Source: Sporosarcina limicola
GTDB taxonomy: Bacteria; Bacillota; Bacilli; Bacillales_A; Planococcaceae
Length of the DNA stretch: 64,000 nt
Direction of reading: 5' to 3'
NCBI RefSeq assembly: GCF_014873855.1
Contig: NZ_JADBEL010000004.1
Location: forward strand, 1-64,000
The first letter of the stretch is position 1. Each line of letters opens with the position of its first letter. Positions 44,880 through 54,495 of the stretch are shown here, piece by piece. The notes beneath the pieces are model-generated. The model did not search any database. It was not told where the DNA came from and was given only the letters and a program-made list of their open reading frames with translations. A program made the translations under genes and the position numbers.

Positions 44880-44904
44880 GACGAGTGTGGAAGGAGCCAG
44901 TTAT

Positions 44905-46629
44905 ATGACGGAAAAAATAATTCTACCACCACAACCAGGTCCACCAAGTGATGTTGAGCGGATTAAGAGTGAGAGCAATTATTTACGGGGGTCACTTGAG
45001 GAGACGCTCGAATATCCAATCAGTTCAGGAATCCCTGATGATGATAATCGATTGATGAAATTCCATGGGAGCTATTTGCAAGATGATCGAGATTTACGCA
45101 ATGAACGTCAACGTCAAAAGTTAGAACCGGCATACCAATTCATGGTGCGAGTTCGGGCCCCTGGAGGCGTTGCGACACCGGCACAATGGCTAGTAATGGA
45201 TCAACTTGCCCATAAATATGGCAATGGTACATTGAAGTTGACTACCCGGCAGGCATTTCAAATGCATGGGATTTTAAAATGGAATATGAAGAAAAGCATT
45301 CAAGAAATTAATGCATCATTGATGGATACACTAGCGGCTTGCGGCGATGTGAACCGCAATGTGATGTGTAATCCGAACCCCTACCAATCGGATATTCACG
45401 CGGAGGTCTATGGCTGGGCTCAGAAACTTAGCGATTATCTGTCACCAAGGACAACTGCTTATCATGAAATATGGCTAGACGGAGAAAAAGTGGTCGATAG
45501 TCAAGAAACTGAGGAAGAAATTGAGCCGATGTACGGTGCGCTCTATTTACCACGAAAGTTTAAAATAGGTGTAGCCGTTCCGCCTAGTAATGATGTTGAT
45601 GTTTTCTCACAGGATCTAGGTTTGATTGCCATTTTGGAAGAAGGGAAGTTAGTCGGGTTCAATATTGCAATCGGCGGCGGCATGGGCATGACGCATGGAG
45701 ATACAGAAACGTATCCCCAATTGGCTCGGGTCATCGGTTTCTGTACAACAGATCAAGTTGTTGAGGTTGCGGAAAAGATAATTACAATTCAGCGTGATTA
45801 CGGGAACCGTTCTGTCAGAAAATATGCCCGTTTCAAGTATACAATCGATGCACGGGGACTTGAGTGGATTGTCAATGAACTCAATGAAAGACTAGGGTGG
45901 AAACTTGAATCAGCACGTGAGTATCATTTTGATCATAATGGTGATCGGTATGGTTGGGTAAAGGGGAGCAACGGCAACTGGCATTTCACATTCTTTATCC
46001 AAAACGGTCGGATTCAAGATGTGGATGATTACTTACTGATGACGGGTCTGCGAGAGATTGCCAAAATTCATACTGGAGATTTCCGACTTAGCCCGAACCA
46101 GAACTTGGTTATCAGCAATATTTCGAACACTAAAAAGAAGAAGATTGTCGAGTTGATTGAGAAATACGGGTTGACAGATGGAGAGCATTATTCGGCATTG
46201 AGGCGTAGTTCGATGGCTTGTGTAGCCTTTCCAACTTGTGGGCTAGCGATGGCTGAAGCTGAACGTTATCTACCTTCATTAGTAGATAAGATTGAGTTGA
46301 TGTTGGATGAATCAGGATTACGTGATAAAGAGATTGTCATCCGCATGTCGGGATGTCCGAATGGTTGTTCTCGTCCAGCGTTAGGTGAAATTGGTTTCAT
46401 CGGGAAAGCACCAGGGAAATACAATATGTATCTGGGTGCTGGCTTTGTAGGAGACCGACTGAACAAAATATACCGAGAAAATATTGGCGAAGAGGAGATT
46501 TTAGCATTACTTAAACCACTTCTACTTCAATATGCAAAGGAAAGACAGGAAGGCGAGCATTTCGGAGATTTCGTCATCCGTACTGGGCATGTGAAAGCTG
46601 TTCAATCGGGATTAGATTTTCATGACTGA
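44905..46629 (+). CDS. cysI: Assimilatory sulfite reductase, haemoprotein subunit
   Basis: Reduces sulfite to sulfide by six electrons. 574 residues. The coupled siroheme/[4Fe-4S] cysteines are in [10 protein letters not shown] and [41 protein letters not shown] and [11 protein letters not shown] are further family blocks. ATG 44905 with AAGGAG eight bases upstream is preferred over a frame extension that overlaps cysJ. Confidence 0.95.
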   Translation: MTEKIILPPQPGPPSDVERIKSESNYLRGSLEETLEYPISSGIPDDDNRLMKFHGSYLQDDRDLRNERQRQKLEPAYQFMVRVRAPGGVATPAQWLVMDQLAHKYGNGTLKLTTRQAFQMHGILKWNMKKSIQEINASLMDTLAACGDVNRNVMCNPNPYQSDIHAEVYGWAQKLSDYLSPRTTAYHEIWLDGEKVVDSQETEEEIEPMYGALYLPRKFKIGVAVPPSNDVDVFSQDLGLIAILEEGKLVGFNIAIGGGMGMTHGDTETYPQLARVIGFCTTDQVVEVAEKIITIQRDYGNRSVRKYARFKYTIDARGLEWIVNELNERLGWKLESAREYHFDHNGDRYGWVKGSNGNWHFTFFIQNGRIQDVDDYLLMTGLREIAKIHTGDFRLSPNQNLVISNISNTKKKKIVELIEKYGLTDGEHYSALRRSSMACVAFPTCGLAMAEAERYLPSLVDKIELMLDESGLRDKEIVIRMSGCPNGCSRPALGEIGFIGKAPGKYNMYLGAGFVGDRLNKIYRENIGEEEILALLKPLLLQYAKERQEGEHFGDFVIRTGHVKAVQSGLDFHD

Positions 46630-46644
46630 TAGATATAGATGGGG

Positions 46645-46673
46645 AAAGGCCGCGATTTATGCGGTCTTTTTTA
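46645..46673 (+). terminator. Intrinsic terminator after cysI
   Basis: AAAGGCCGC pairs with GCGGTCTTTTTT. It lies before sirC, so sirC needs read-through or its own promoter. Confidence 0.8.
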
Positions 46674-46705
46674 CAATGATTAAATAATGGCAGGTGAATG
46701 GAGAA

Positions 46706-47320
46706 ATGGAAAACTATCCAATTATGCTAAATATCAAGGATAAAGTTGTGGTAGTGGTCGGTGGTGGTCAGATTGCTTACAGGAAAATGATTGGCTTGTT
46801 GCAGGCTGGAGCAAGTGTAACTGTGATTAGCCCGGTGATCCATTTGAAGATAGAAGAATTGTTCACCGATAACCGCATTGCTTGGAAGAATAAAGTGTTT
46901 GAACCAGATGATCTTGCTTCCGCATTGATTGTCATCGCAGCAACGAACAGTGAAAAAGTGAACGAGTTTGTTGCGTTGTCTGCTGGGCATCATCAACTCG
47001 TCAATGTCGTTGATAATCCGGAATTGAGCACCTTCCATGTACCTGCAACATTGAAAAGAGGTGGCTTAACCATCAGCATTGCAACAGGCGGAGCAAGCCC
47101 GACATTGGCCAAAGTCATTCGTGATGAGCTCGCAGAAATCTATGATGAATCTTATGAGGATTATGTTGAATTCCTTGCGTTGTCGCGGGAAAAGGTGAAG
47201 CAATCAATCCTGGATCAACAGACAAAAATGCAATTACTTAAAGAAATTATAAGTGATGCGTACAGAAAGTCTAATGAGAAACAAAAGGTCTTCCTTGAAA
47301 TGATTGATGGCTTTGTGTAA
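46706..47320 (+). CDS. sirC: Precorrin-2 dehydrogenase
   Basis: Oxidises precorrin-2 to sirohydrochlorin, between SumT and SirB. About 204 residues, longer than Bacillus YlnF (162). N-terminal Rossmann motif VVVVGGGQIAYRKMIGLLQA, then FHVPATLKRGGLTISIATGG and SPTLAK. ATG 46706 is chosen; AGGTG at 46692 gives nine-base spacing. GTG 46694 is an alternative. Confidence 0.9.
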   Translation: MENYPIMLNIKDKVVVVVGGGQIAYRKMIGLLQAGASVTVISPVIHLKIEELFTDNRIAWKNKVFEPDDLASALIVIAATNSEKVNEFVALSAGHHQLVNVVDNPELSTFHVPATLKRGGLTISIATGGASPTLAKVIRDELAEIYDESYEDYVEFLALSREKVKQSILDQQTKMQLLKEIISDAYRKSNEKQKVFLEMIDGFV

Positions 47321-47349
47321 TGAGGCTAGTCCGAATGCATACATTTTAT

Positions 47350-47388
47350 GTCAAGGCGGTGATAACCATGGTCAAGGCGGTGATAACC
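47350..47388 (+). repeat. Short direct repeat
   Basis: GTCAAGGCGGTGATAACC occurs twice (47350-47367 and 47371-47388) with three bases between, after sirC and before the transposase remnant. Confidence 0.8.
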
Positions 47389-47475
47389 CCTTATTATACA
47401 AGTCTGTGGATTAACCAAATGTAGGTAAATCTCTTTCGCTGTAATTTCTCAAACGACATAGGAAATCGACAACCC

Positions 47476-47835
47476 CTACTTAGCCATTCCACGGCTACTA
47501 TCTGCAATAAAAAGTTGCGTAAATACTGCGTTTTTGAAGTTGCCAAATAAAGTGGGTAGATTCAAGTAGCCTTTAATCCGATGGAAAAAATACTCGATGG
47601 CCCACCGAACTTTATACATATCAGCAATATCTTCAGCGCTTACGCCCATCACCTCTGTACCGTCCCGGAAACCCGCCCATTTTTCAAGGGCAGCTGCCAC
47701 AAAGAAATCGAGAAGATCTTCTACTTTAAACTTTCGTGCTACGTCTACATAATTATGCTTTTCTACAAGTTCCATCAATTCTTCTGGTGAAATTAGGGTA
47801 GATAAAAGCTTTGAAATCGTGCTAAACTGTTTCAT
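47476..47835 (-). pseudogene. Internally deleted IS4-family transposase
   Basis: 119 codons that join the N-terminus of an IS4-type transposase (DUF4372: KQFSTISKLLSTLISPEELM and DLLDFFVAAALEKWAGF, about 1-60) in frame to its C-terminal catalytic segment (MYKVRWAIEYFFHRIKGYL, carrying the Y-R-E-K signature and the Glu of the DDE triad). The central part with both aspartates is missing, so it cannot be active. The gene ends early at ADSSRGMAK. Confidence 0.82.
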
Positions 47836-47837
47836 AA

Positions 47838-47936
47838 AGGAAGGATGCGGTTCAATCCTTCCCTGAGGACGCCCTTCCTGAATACCGATGTTGGTTTAAT
47901 CGCTTTACATCGTATCAGATTGGGTGTCTTTTTTCT
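47838..47936. repeat. Palindromic fragments (family B relative) and hairpin
   Basis: GGAAGGATGCGGTTCAATCC then TTCC (from 47840) is self-complementary and matches the interior of the MITE-like elements. CGATGT to ACATCG (47885-47912), followed by GGGTGTCTTTTTT, repeats the loop of the hairpin at 17077-17149. Confidence 0.55.
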
Positions 47937-48126
47937 ATGTTTTTATTGGGAAAAACTAGCTAATCAACAGACGTGTTCCATAAATAAAAAAATACTACTT
48001 GTGTACCGAACCGGTGTATAGGTAGTATTTCTGGGATAATCGAATGGGTCAGTGAGAGCTTCAGTCAAAAAGGGGTAGATTTTCACACTGGCACATAAAA
48101 TCCTTATTCTACGGGGGTCCACCTTT

Positions 48127-48352
48127 CTTCCTATATATGTTGAACTAAAGAATCCTACTAACAACGCTCGGCGCTTGGGGAAGGATGTAGTTCAATCCTT
48201 CCTTGGGGATACCTCCCGCGATAAGCCCGATAGAAGACCATTATCGGGGAGGGATTGAACTGCATCCCTCCTTTTGTCTTATCGCTTCGGCTACCCCGGT
48301 AGACGCCTTCGCTGGAGATTACAGGTATATCATATGTTCAACTTATATAGTT
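48127..48352. mobile_element. MITE-like element, copy 2 (family B, longer)
   Basis: Ends CTATATATGTTGAAC (left) and GTTCAACTTATATAG (right), inverted. The flanks (CTACTAACAACGCTCGGCGC and CGCTGGAGATTACAGGTATA) match copy 1 at 27010-27142 in inverted order. The middle carries about 100 extra bases with its own palindromes (GGAAGGATGTAGTTCAATCC, GAGGGATTGAACTGCATCC). No coding potential; between 48353 and 48498 only a weak CACCTTC/GAAGGTG pair is seen. Confidence 0.7.
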
Positions 48353-48498
48353 TTGAGAAAAAGTGAAGATAATCAGATCTCAGTAATTCGGCACCTTCAT
48401 GGTTACGAATAAACATTTCGAACTGGGTGGCACTTTGCCCGAAGGTGAAATATAATCATGCGGGGCGATGAAGTATGGTGAGTTACCTTACTGTTTGA

Positions 48499-48755
48499 TT
48501 ATTTATGGTTGTTTTTTGACTTCTGCACTTCAAGTTCAACCGGTCGAATAAAATCAGAAGACTTGATTTTTAGCCCTTCTAAAAGTTCGAACGTTTCGGT
48601 AATGGATGGTTCATTTTTTTTCAATCTCAATCTCAATCTCAATCATAGATATGTAAGATCGATCAACGTCATATGCAAATGCTAAATCTTCTTGACTCAT
48701 GCCCTGTTTAAATCGTTCATACTTTGCACTTAAATCTATTCGTTTAAGCGCATAT
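48499..48755 (-). pseudogene. XRE-family helix-turn-helix regulator broken at a hexanucleotide repeat
   Basis: Reading leftward, one frame encodes LKRIDLSAKYERF and KQGMSQEDLAFAYDVDRSYI, a Cro/CI helix-turn-helix, then SMIEIEIEIEIEKK and a stop. Another frame continues with NEPSITETFELLEGLKIKSS and DFIRPVELEVQ to a stop at 48499. The two halves form one small regulator. At the break lie almost four copies of CAATCT (48622-48644) and a run of eight T (48614-48621). No start codon is visible at the N-terminus. Confidence 0.75.
48622..48644. repeat. Hexanucleotide microsatellite
   Basis: CAATCT repeated 3.8 times, next to a T8 run, inside the broken XRE gene. Confidence 0.95.
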
Positions 48756-48790
48756 AATTATAATAAGTTGATTATACGTTTTTTTTATAA

Positions 48791-49033
48791 ATGAATGGAA
48801 AAGAAATGGTAAATGCGGATTTTATTTCAACACATCAGTCGGCTGAAAAGTGGGTAATTTCAAGCAGACGGGTTCAACAATTATGCGAACATGAACGCAT
48901 CACTGGTGCTATTCGATTTAGCCGTGCTTGGGCAATCCCCAAGGGCTCCCCAAAGCCGCAAGATCCACGTTTGAAACCGGATAAAGAGAAGAAGGGAGTT
49001 TACTATGAATACAATTTTAATACTGGAAGATGA
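48791..49033 (+). CDS. Small helix-turn-helix protein
   Basis: 80 residues. STHQSAEKWVISSRRVQQLC, EHERITGAIRFSRAWAIPKG and SPKPQDPR match the small excisionase-like HTH proteins common on Firmicute mobile elements and beside two-component genes. It overlaps the next gene by 29 bases, so the genes are coupled. ATG 48806 is an alternative start; neither has a strong ribosome site. Probably a local regulator. Confidence 0.72.
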   Translation: MNGKEMVNADFISTHQSAEKWVISSRRVQQLCEHERITGAIRFSRAWAIPKGSPKPQDPRLKPDKEKKGVYYEYNFNTGR

Positions 49034-49685
49034 TGAAAATTTAAGCCGTGGTATTGCGTTTACCTTTGAAAAGGACGGCTACCATGCTGTTTCAGCAAGC
49101 AACATCAAGGAAGGGAAACAGCTGCTTGAGCGGCATAGCCCCCAACTTATTATACTGGATTTAGGGCTGCCGGATGGCAATGGGATGGACTTGTGTAAAG
49201 AGATTAGGACATATTCAAAAATTCCAATTATCATGCTGACCGCCTGCGATTTAGAAACGGATGAGGTATCGGGCCTGTTAGCAGGTGCGGACGACTATAT
49301 TACAAAGCCATTTTCACTATCTGTCCTACGGGCAAGAGTAGAGGCATTACTTCGCCGCACGGAAACCGAAAACCGTTATATCATCTGTTCCGGTAAATAC
49401 AAGTTGGACACAGACCTTTGCAAGTTTTTCTGTGAGAATGAAGAAATCCATATCAGCGTTACGGAATATAAGCTGCTTTCTTTTTTAATGACAAATGCCG
49501 GGAGAGTGCTTTCAAAGGAACAGATATTATCCTCTTTATGGGATAACGAAGGAAATTTCGTAGATGAGAACACCCTGCCTGTTAATATAAGCCGTTTGCG
49601 TGCAAAGATGGAATCCGACCCGAAAAGTCCTCAGGCTATTAAGACAATTCACGGAATAGGCTACATCTGGAATGGAGGGGTGTAA
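49005..49685 (+). CDS. OmpR-family response regulator
   Basis: 226 residues. The receiver domain (1-115) has the acidic pair in LEDDENLSRG, the phosphorylated Asp in LIILDLGLPDGNG, and Lys in YITKPFS. The C-terminal winged helix (about 130-225) has VDENTLPVNISRLRAKME and IKTIHGIGYIW. It has its own AAGGGAG site before the ATG although it begins inside the HTH gene. It probably controls the ABC genes downstream. Confidence 0.93.
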   Translation: MNTILILEDDENLSRGIAFTFEKDGYHAVSASNIKEGKQLLERHSPQLIILDLGLPDGNGMDLCKEIRTYSKIPIIMLTACDLETDEVSGLLAGADDYITKPFSLSVLRARVEALLRRTETENRYIICSGKYKLDTDLCKFFCENEEIHISVTEYKLLSFLMTNAGRVLSKEQILSSLWDNEGNFVDENTLPVNISRLRAKMESDPKSPQAIKTIHGIGYIWNGGV

Positions 49686-49687
49686 AG

Positions 49688-50605
49688 ATGGTGCTTGCAG
49701 TTACCCTAATCATGACCATTGTTTTATGTTCCTTGACCACCTTTTTTACCTACCGATATGTAAAAAATGCTTTTGATTCTATTGATAAGGTTTTAGACAG
49801 CGTGTTAAATAAAAATGCCGGGATTTCTTTGGAATCGACGTCTGATAGCCGACTTTCCAAGCTAACGCATAAAGCAAATAAAATTCTCCATATGACCACT
49901 TCTGATTTTACGCAGACTACACAAGAAAAAGAAACAATCCAAAGCTTTATTTCTGATATGTCCCATCAGATGAAAACGCCGTTATCGGGTGTTTCCATGT
50001 ATACCGACCTGCTGTTGGAGGGGAATGTCACCGCAACCGAGCAGCAGGAATTTTTGTCACGCATTAAAGTGGGGACAGAAAAGCTACAATGGATGATGGA
50101 TAGCCTAGTGAAAGTGTCAAGGCTGGAGGTTGGAGCCATTGAACTATTGCCTGTTCCGGCAGCTATCAAGCAGACCATTACCGACAGCATCAGCAGCGTA
50201 TACGGGGCGGCGGTAAAAAAAAGTATCTCCATTAAATCAGCTTATTTTGAAGATGTTCTCTTGCTGCATGACCGAAAGTGGACATGTGAAGCAATGACCA
50301 ATCTCCTCGAAAACGCTGTAAAGTATTCCCCATCCGATAGTGAAATCAACATATCCGTGGAATCCCTGCCCATTTATACAAAAATCATCGTGACCGATTA
50401 TGGCATAGGCATTCCTTTCGCTGAATGGAACTCCATTTTCAAGCGGTTTTACAGGGGGCAGAATACCAAGGGTGTAGACGGAGCCGGATTAGGGCTTTAC
50501 TTGGCATCGCTGATATTTCAAAAACAGGGCGGCTATATCCTTGTGGATTCTAAGCCAGGGCAACATACGACTTTCTCAATGTTCTTGCAAAACTGTAAGA
50601 AATAA
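49688..50605 (+). CDS. Sensor histidine kinase with one membrane helix
   Basis: 305 residues. A single N-terminal helix (about 2-24) has almost no external part, as in intramembrane-sensing kinases. The phospho-His box is FISDMSHQMKTPLSGV, the ATP domain has LLENAVKYSP (N box), DYGIGIP (G1) and GAGLGLYLA (G2). Located directly after its regulator gene (2-base gap). Confidence 0.92.
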   Translation: MVLAVTLIMTIVLCSLTTFFTYRYVKNAFDSIDKVLDSVLNKNAGISLESTSDSRLSKLTHKANKILHMTTSDFTQTTQEKETIQSFISDMSHQMKTPLSGVSMYTDLLLEGNVTATEQQEFLSRIKVGTEKLQWMMDSLVKVSRLEVGAIELLPVPAAIKQTITDSISSVYGAAVKKSISIKSAYFEDVLLLHDRKWTCEAMTNLLENAVKYSPSDSEINISVESLPIYTKIIVTDYGIGIPFAEWNSIFKRFYRGQNTKGVDGAGLGLYLASLIFQKQGGYILVDSKPGQHTTFSMFLQNCKK

Positions 50606-50676
50606 CTTGCAGTTTGTTAGAACTCTGTAAGAAACGGGCCCTATACTAAAAGTATCAAGACAAGGGGGTATATTTT

Positions 50677-51354
50677 ATGGCAGTTTTGAAAACAGAAGGC
50701 TTGAAAAAATACTATGGTAAAGACCCCAACACCGTCAAGGCGTTGGATGGTGTTGATTTGGAAATAAAGGAAGGGGAATTTATCGCTGTTGTTGGTACAT
50801 CAGGATCGGGTAAAAGCACCCTTTTGCATATGCTAGGCGGTTTGGATATGCCAACAGACGGTAAAATAATTGTCGGCGGTAAGGATATTTCAAAAATGAC
50901 GGATGAACAACTTACCATTTTTCGGCGCAGAAATGTCGGCTTTGTATTTCAGAATTACAATCTTGTTCCCATTCTGAATGTCTATGAGAATATTGTTTTA
51001 CCGATTGAATTAGATGGAAATACCGTAGATGAAAGCTTTGTGGAAAGCATCATCGAAACCTTGGGGCTTTCAGATAAGCAAATTAATCTCCCGAATAATC
51101 TTTCCGGCGGACAACAGCAGCGTGTCGCGATTGCCCGTGCTCTTGCTACGAAACCGTCCATTCTTCTTGCGGACGAGCCAACTGGAAATTTGGACAGCAA
51201 AACCAGTCAGGACGTTTTGGGCATCCTCAAAATGACATCTACAAGGTTTCACCAAACCATAATGATGATTACCCACGATGAGCAGATCGCCCAGCTTGCT
51301 GACCGGGTTATTCGCATCGAAGACGGCAAGATTGTCGCCGCAGAAGGGCGGTAG
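50677..51354 (+). CDS. ABC transporter ATP-binding protein, MacB/BceA-like
   Basis: 225 residues. Walker A is GTSGSGKST, then [16 protein letters not shown], signature LSGGQQQR, Walker [12 protein letters not shown] and H-loop [10 protein letters not shown] follows ACAAGGGGG. It partners the FtsX permease next; together with the kinase it resembles detoxification or signalling modules for antimicrobial peptides. Substrate unknown. Confidence 0.92.
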   Translation: MAVLKTEGLKKYYGKDPNTVKALDGVDLEIKEGEFIAVVGTSGSGKSTLLHMLGGLDMPTDGKIIVGGKDISKMTDEQLTIFRRRNVGFVFQNYNLVPILNVYENIVLPIELDGNTVDESFVESIIETLGLSDKQINLPNNLSGGQQQRVAIARALATKPSILLADEPTGNLDSKTSQDVLGILKMTSTRFHQTIMMITHDEQIAQLADRVIRIEDGKIVAAEGR

Positions 51355-51359
51355 GCGAT

Positions 51360-53858
51360 ATGAGGAATAACAATCAAGCCATTATTAAAAAAGTATCCCA
51401 AAGATACTACCGGGCAAACAGAACCCGAAACATCGTTTTAGCCTGTGCGATTATCCTTACCACAGTTTTGATTACGGCGGCATGTAGCATATTTTATAAC
51501 TACTCGAAATTATCGACACACCAAGAGCTGAAAGAAAATGGAACAACAGCAAATGCCGTTCTAAGCCGCCCTACACAGAAACAGATTGACCTTTTGCGAG
51601 GCATGGACATTTTGCAGCCCGAACTCAACATCCAATATAAGTTGGGATCGCTTATTGGTAATCAAGGGCAAGCGGGTATCGATGTAAATATGATAAGTGC
51701 AACAAATTGGGAACAATTCAGCCTGTCATTGGTAGACAATATGCAAGGTGCTTACCCTACCGAAAACAATGAAGTTATGATGTCCACGTGGCTACTGAAT
51801 AGGCTGGGAATTTCCACACCGCAGGTTGGCATGGGCATACCATTGTCCGTTGGCATAAATGATATAAAAATGGGCGGCGGAGCGGAAGTTCAAACGCTAT
51901 CATTTACCTTGTCCGGTTTTTATGAGGATACGGCAAACATCAGTACCGAAAACAAGAGGGTAGCCTTTTTTTCAGAAGCACTACTTGAGGAATATCCGCA
52001 GAACACTCCAGACCTTGTCGGATTTTTCTTCAAGGATATCAGCGGTTATCAGGATAAGATGGAGCAGGTGCAGACTTCTGTTGTCATAGGAGAGAATCAG
52101 CATTTGATTCCGTCCTATGACGGCAAGCTGAATATGAGCGTCAAGAATTTTTTCATTGCGGCACTGGTTGTTTTGTTTTTCATGTTTGACGGATACCTGA
52201 TTATCTACAACGTCGCCTACATTTCCATTACACGGGATGTGCGTTTTTATGGACTGCTGAAAACGCTTGGCATGACCTATAAGCAGATTAAAAACATTGT
52301 ATACCGCAATGCTTTTCGGACAGCACTCTTTGCCCTGCCTGTGGGGATTCTGCTAGGATGGGTGCTGTCGTTCTATGTAGTACCGCTAGCTTTATCATCG
52401 TTTGCAGGAGCCGAGTCTATGAATACGCAGGTGAACTCATGGGTGCTGCTTATTTCGGCTATTTTTTCCTTGCTGACGATGTTTATGAGCTACAGGGCGC
52501 CTGCGCAAAAAGCGGGGAAAACATCCCCTATTGAAGCATCAAAATTCACCGCGCTGAAAAACACAAAGCAAATCTCCAAGGGGCGAAAAAATGCAAAGAT
52601 ACCCTACATGGCTCTGAAAAATATACTCCGCAATAAAAAAAGAGTGTTTATCGTCGTACTAACCCTCTTTTTAGGAACATCTACACTTTTGACGCTCATG
52701 ACTTTTTTGAAATCCTTCAGCGTAGAGGAATACATCAATGCGGAGGTCAAATATGACATTGCCATGTACAATCACGTGACACGAGCCAGCTTTTCACCGA
52801 CAGAGGAGCAGCACTTTACGCCTGAACTCATGGCGCAGATTTCTGCTGTGGATGGCATTCGTGAGATGGAAAAGACAACGGTTGTTTCGATTTACCAACA
52901 TTATTCGGATCCTATTTATAGCGAATGGCTGCGAATTGCCAATGAATTTAAAGGAAGCATGGGCGAGGAATTACGCGACAAGACACTTTATGAGGAAGAC
53001 CCGAGAACTAACTTTTGGGGGCTACTGATTGGCATTGATGATAAAAAGGTGGAGGAATACAATCGTACAGCCGAAACTCCAATTGATATTGAGGCTTTTT
53101 CCAAAGGACAAATTTCACTGGTGACAGACATTAACGGAAGCGGGATTCCGATAGGAGCAAAAATTCCGTTTACGGTGATTGACAGTGAAAAAACCTTTGA
53201 GGTAACGGTCGGCGGTCAAATGACCTTTGCGCGGGATTCGATGAACAGCGGCGCCGCTCCATGGCTGATTGTATCAAACCATGTCATCAACAACTATCAT
53301 CCCGATGCTGTGCTTTACTCCGTCAAGGTCAATGCGAAAATAGGGGAAGAGCAGGACGTTTTGGATGCCATTACCCTAATTACAAGCAGTGATCACAGCA
53401 TTTCTCGAACCTCAAAGATTGAACAAGCCAAAGCATTTGATGACTTAAAACGCTCCTTTTCCTATCTTGCTGTGGTTATTACCATTATTCTGAGTAGCGT
53501 TGGAATCTTAAACTTTATGAATACCATGATTGTAAGCGTCCTGTCAAGAAAGCAGGAGTTAGCTGTGTTCGCTGCTATCGGCGCAACCAAGAAGCAAATA
53601 AAGAGGCTTATTACCTTCGAAGGCTTATGGTACGCCTTAATCACCTTTACGTTTACGCTAACAGTCGGTAGTGGTATCAACTATCTAGCTTTTCATGTGA
53701 TACGAGAAAATCTGGGATTTGGTACATTCACCTATCCGATAGTTCCATTGCTGCTGTACACATGCGTTGTCTTTTTTCTTTGCGGAATAATACCCCTTTT
53801 ATTATACAGGCTTGTTTCCCGCGAAAGCGTGGTGGAACGTCTGCGGGAAGTTGGGTAA
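51360..53858 (+). CDS. FtsX/MacB-type ABC transporter permease, duplicated domain
   Basis: 832 residues with two FtsX units. The first has a helix at about 22-45, an external region (about 50-255), and three helices (about 260-285, 315-340, 358-380). The second repeats this pattern with a helix at about 428-450, an external region (about 455-695), and helices at about 700-725, 755-780 and 795-815. It starts five bases after the ATPase. Codon choice is more GC-rich than in the cys genes, suggesting acquisition. Exported substrate unknown. Confidence 0.88.
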   Translation: MRNNNQAIIKKVSQRYYRANRTRNIVLACAIILTTVLITAACSIFYNYSKLSTHQELKENGTTANAVLSRPTQKQIDLLRGMDILQPELNIQYKLGSLIGNQGQAGIDVNMISATNWEQFSLSLVDNMQGAYPTENNEVMMSTWLLNRLGISTPQVGMGIPLSVGINDIKMGGGAEVQTLSFTLSGFYEDTANISTENKRVAFFSEALLEEYPQNTPDLVGFFFKDISGYQDKMEQVQTSVVIGENQHLIPSYDGKLNMSVKNFFIAALVVLFFMFDGYLIIYNVAYISITRDVRFYGLLKTLGMTYKQIKNIVYRNAFRTALFALPVGILLGWVLSFYVVPLALSSFAGAESMNTQVNSWVLLISAIFSLLTMFMSYRAPAQKAGKTSPIEASKFTALKNTKQISKGRKNAKIPYMALKNILRNKKRVFIVVLTLFLGTSTLLTLMTFLKSFSVEEYINAEVKYDIAMYNHVTRASFSPTEEQHFTPELMAQISAVDGIREMEKTTVVSIYQHYSDPIYSEWLRIANEFKGSMGEELRDKTLYEEDPRTNFWGLLIGIDDKKVEEYNRTAETPIDIEAFSKGQISLVTDINGSGIPIGAKIPFTVIDSEKTFEVTVGGQMTFARDSMNSGAAPWLIVSNHVINNYHPDAVLYSVKVNAKIGEEQDVLDAITLITSSDHSISRTSKIEQAKAFDDLKRSFSYLAVVITIILSSVGILNFMNTMIVSVLSRKQELAVFAAIGATKKQIKRLITFEGLWYALITFTFTLTVGSGINYLAFHVIRENLGFGTFTYPIVPLLLYTCVVFFLCGIIPLLLYRLVSRESVVERLREVG

Positions 53859-54032
53859 ATCGAAAGTAGTGAACAAATTTATCGGCGGATAAAATACGTT
53901 AGTACCCGGAGTTTTACAAAAACTTTGAGGTGATGTATTTTTTACATTATCATGAATTAGGGCATTGCATCACACCCCCGTATTCCGCACTGCTTTCTGA
54001 ATATTTTTTTAAATGAAGGTGAGAAAAGGTTA

Positions 54033-54125
54033 ATGAAATCTTTTGAAGAACGAGTTACACAATTAAGAAATTATGAAATATATTGCTATCGTATCTGCTA
54101 CTATTTATTAGATGCAGGTACCTAA
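54033..54125 (+). pseudogene. Short ORF, probable gene fragment
   Basis: 30 residues, ATG with GAGAAAAGG upstream: KSFEERVTQLRNYEIYCYRI and CYYLLDAGT. The helical, aromatic-rich text looks like the N-terminus of a longer small protein cut by a stop. The rest of the 637-base gap 53859-54495 shows no supported gene; a later open frame (54083-54337) lacks family features. Confidence 0.4.
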
Positions 54126-54422
54126 GTAATTACCTAAATTTAACTATAAATCGTTCTTTTAAAAGACATGGTATAGTCGGCAGATCAAGGAAATGTATGA
54201 AAGAGAGAACCGCGTACTTTCTCAAGCATAGCGACAGCATGGAAAGGAAAGCCCACTATGTCTTTACGGAACTGGGCTCTCAATCGGGAAAGAACCGGAC
54301 TCATTCGAATTTTATATGTTTGCTGAACCATTGTTGAAATATTGGGAATAGATTCAGAGACCCATCACAAGTTGGTAGGGTACCCGATGACCCCTGCCTG
54401 CTTTTTTGGTTTTTTTGTTGGA

Positions 54423-54451
54423 TTGACCTTCCCTTTCTATTTTTATACAAT
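54423..54451 (+). promoter_or_regulatory. Promoter before the immunity-like array
   Basis: TTGACC (54423-54428), 17 bases, TACAAT (54446-54451). Confidence 0.5.
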
Positions 54452-54495
54452 AGTCTTATAATAAAGATATCTTGTAAACGGAAGAGAGTAATCGC

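Noticed and set aside
48430..48460. Second sigma-54-like motif (TGGCAC..TTTGC)
   Set aside because: GG to GC spacing is too short for a -24/-12 promoter and no suitable gene follows.
48622..48644. CRISPR-like short repeats
   Set aside because: The repeat is a pure hexanucleotide tandem without spacers, inside a broken coding frame.
54083..54337. 84-codon open frame on the plus strand
   Set aside because: No ribosome site, no family features, unlikely composition; treated as spacer.
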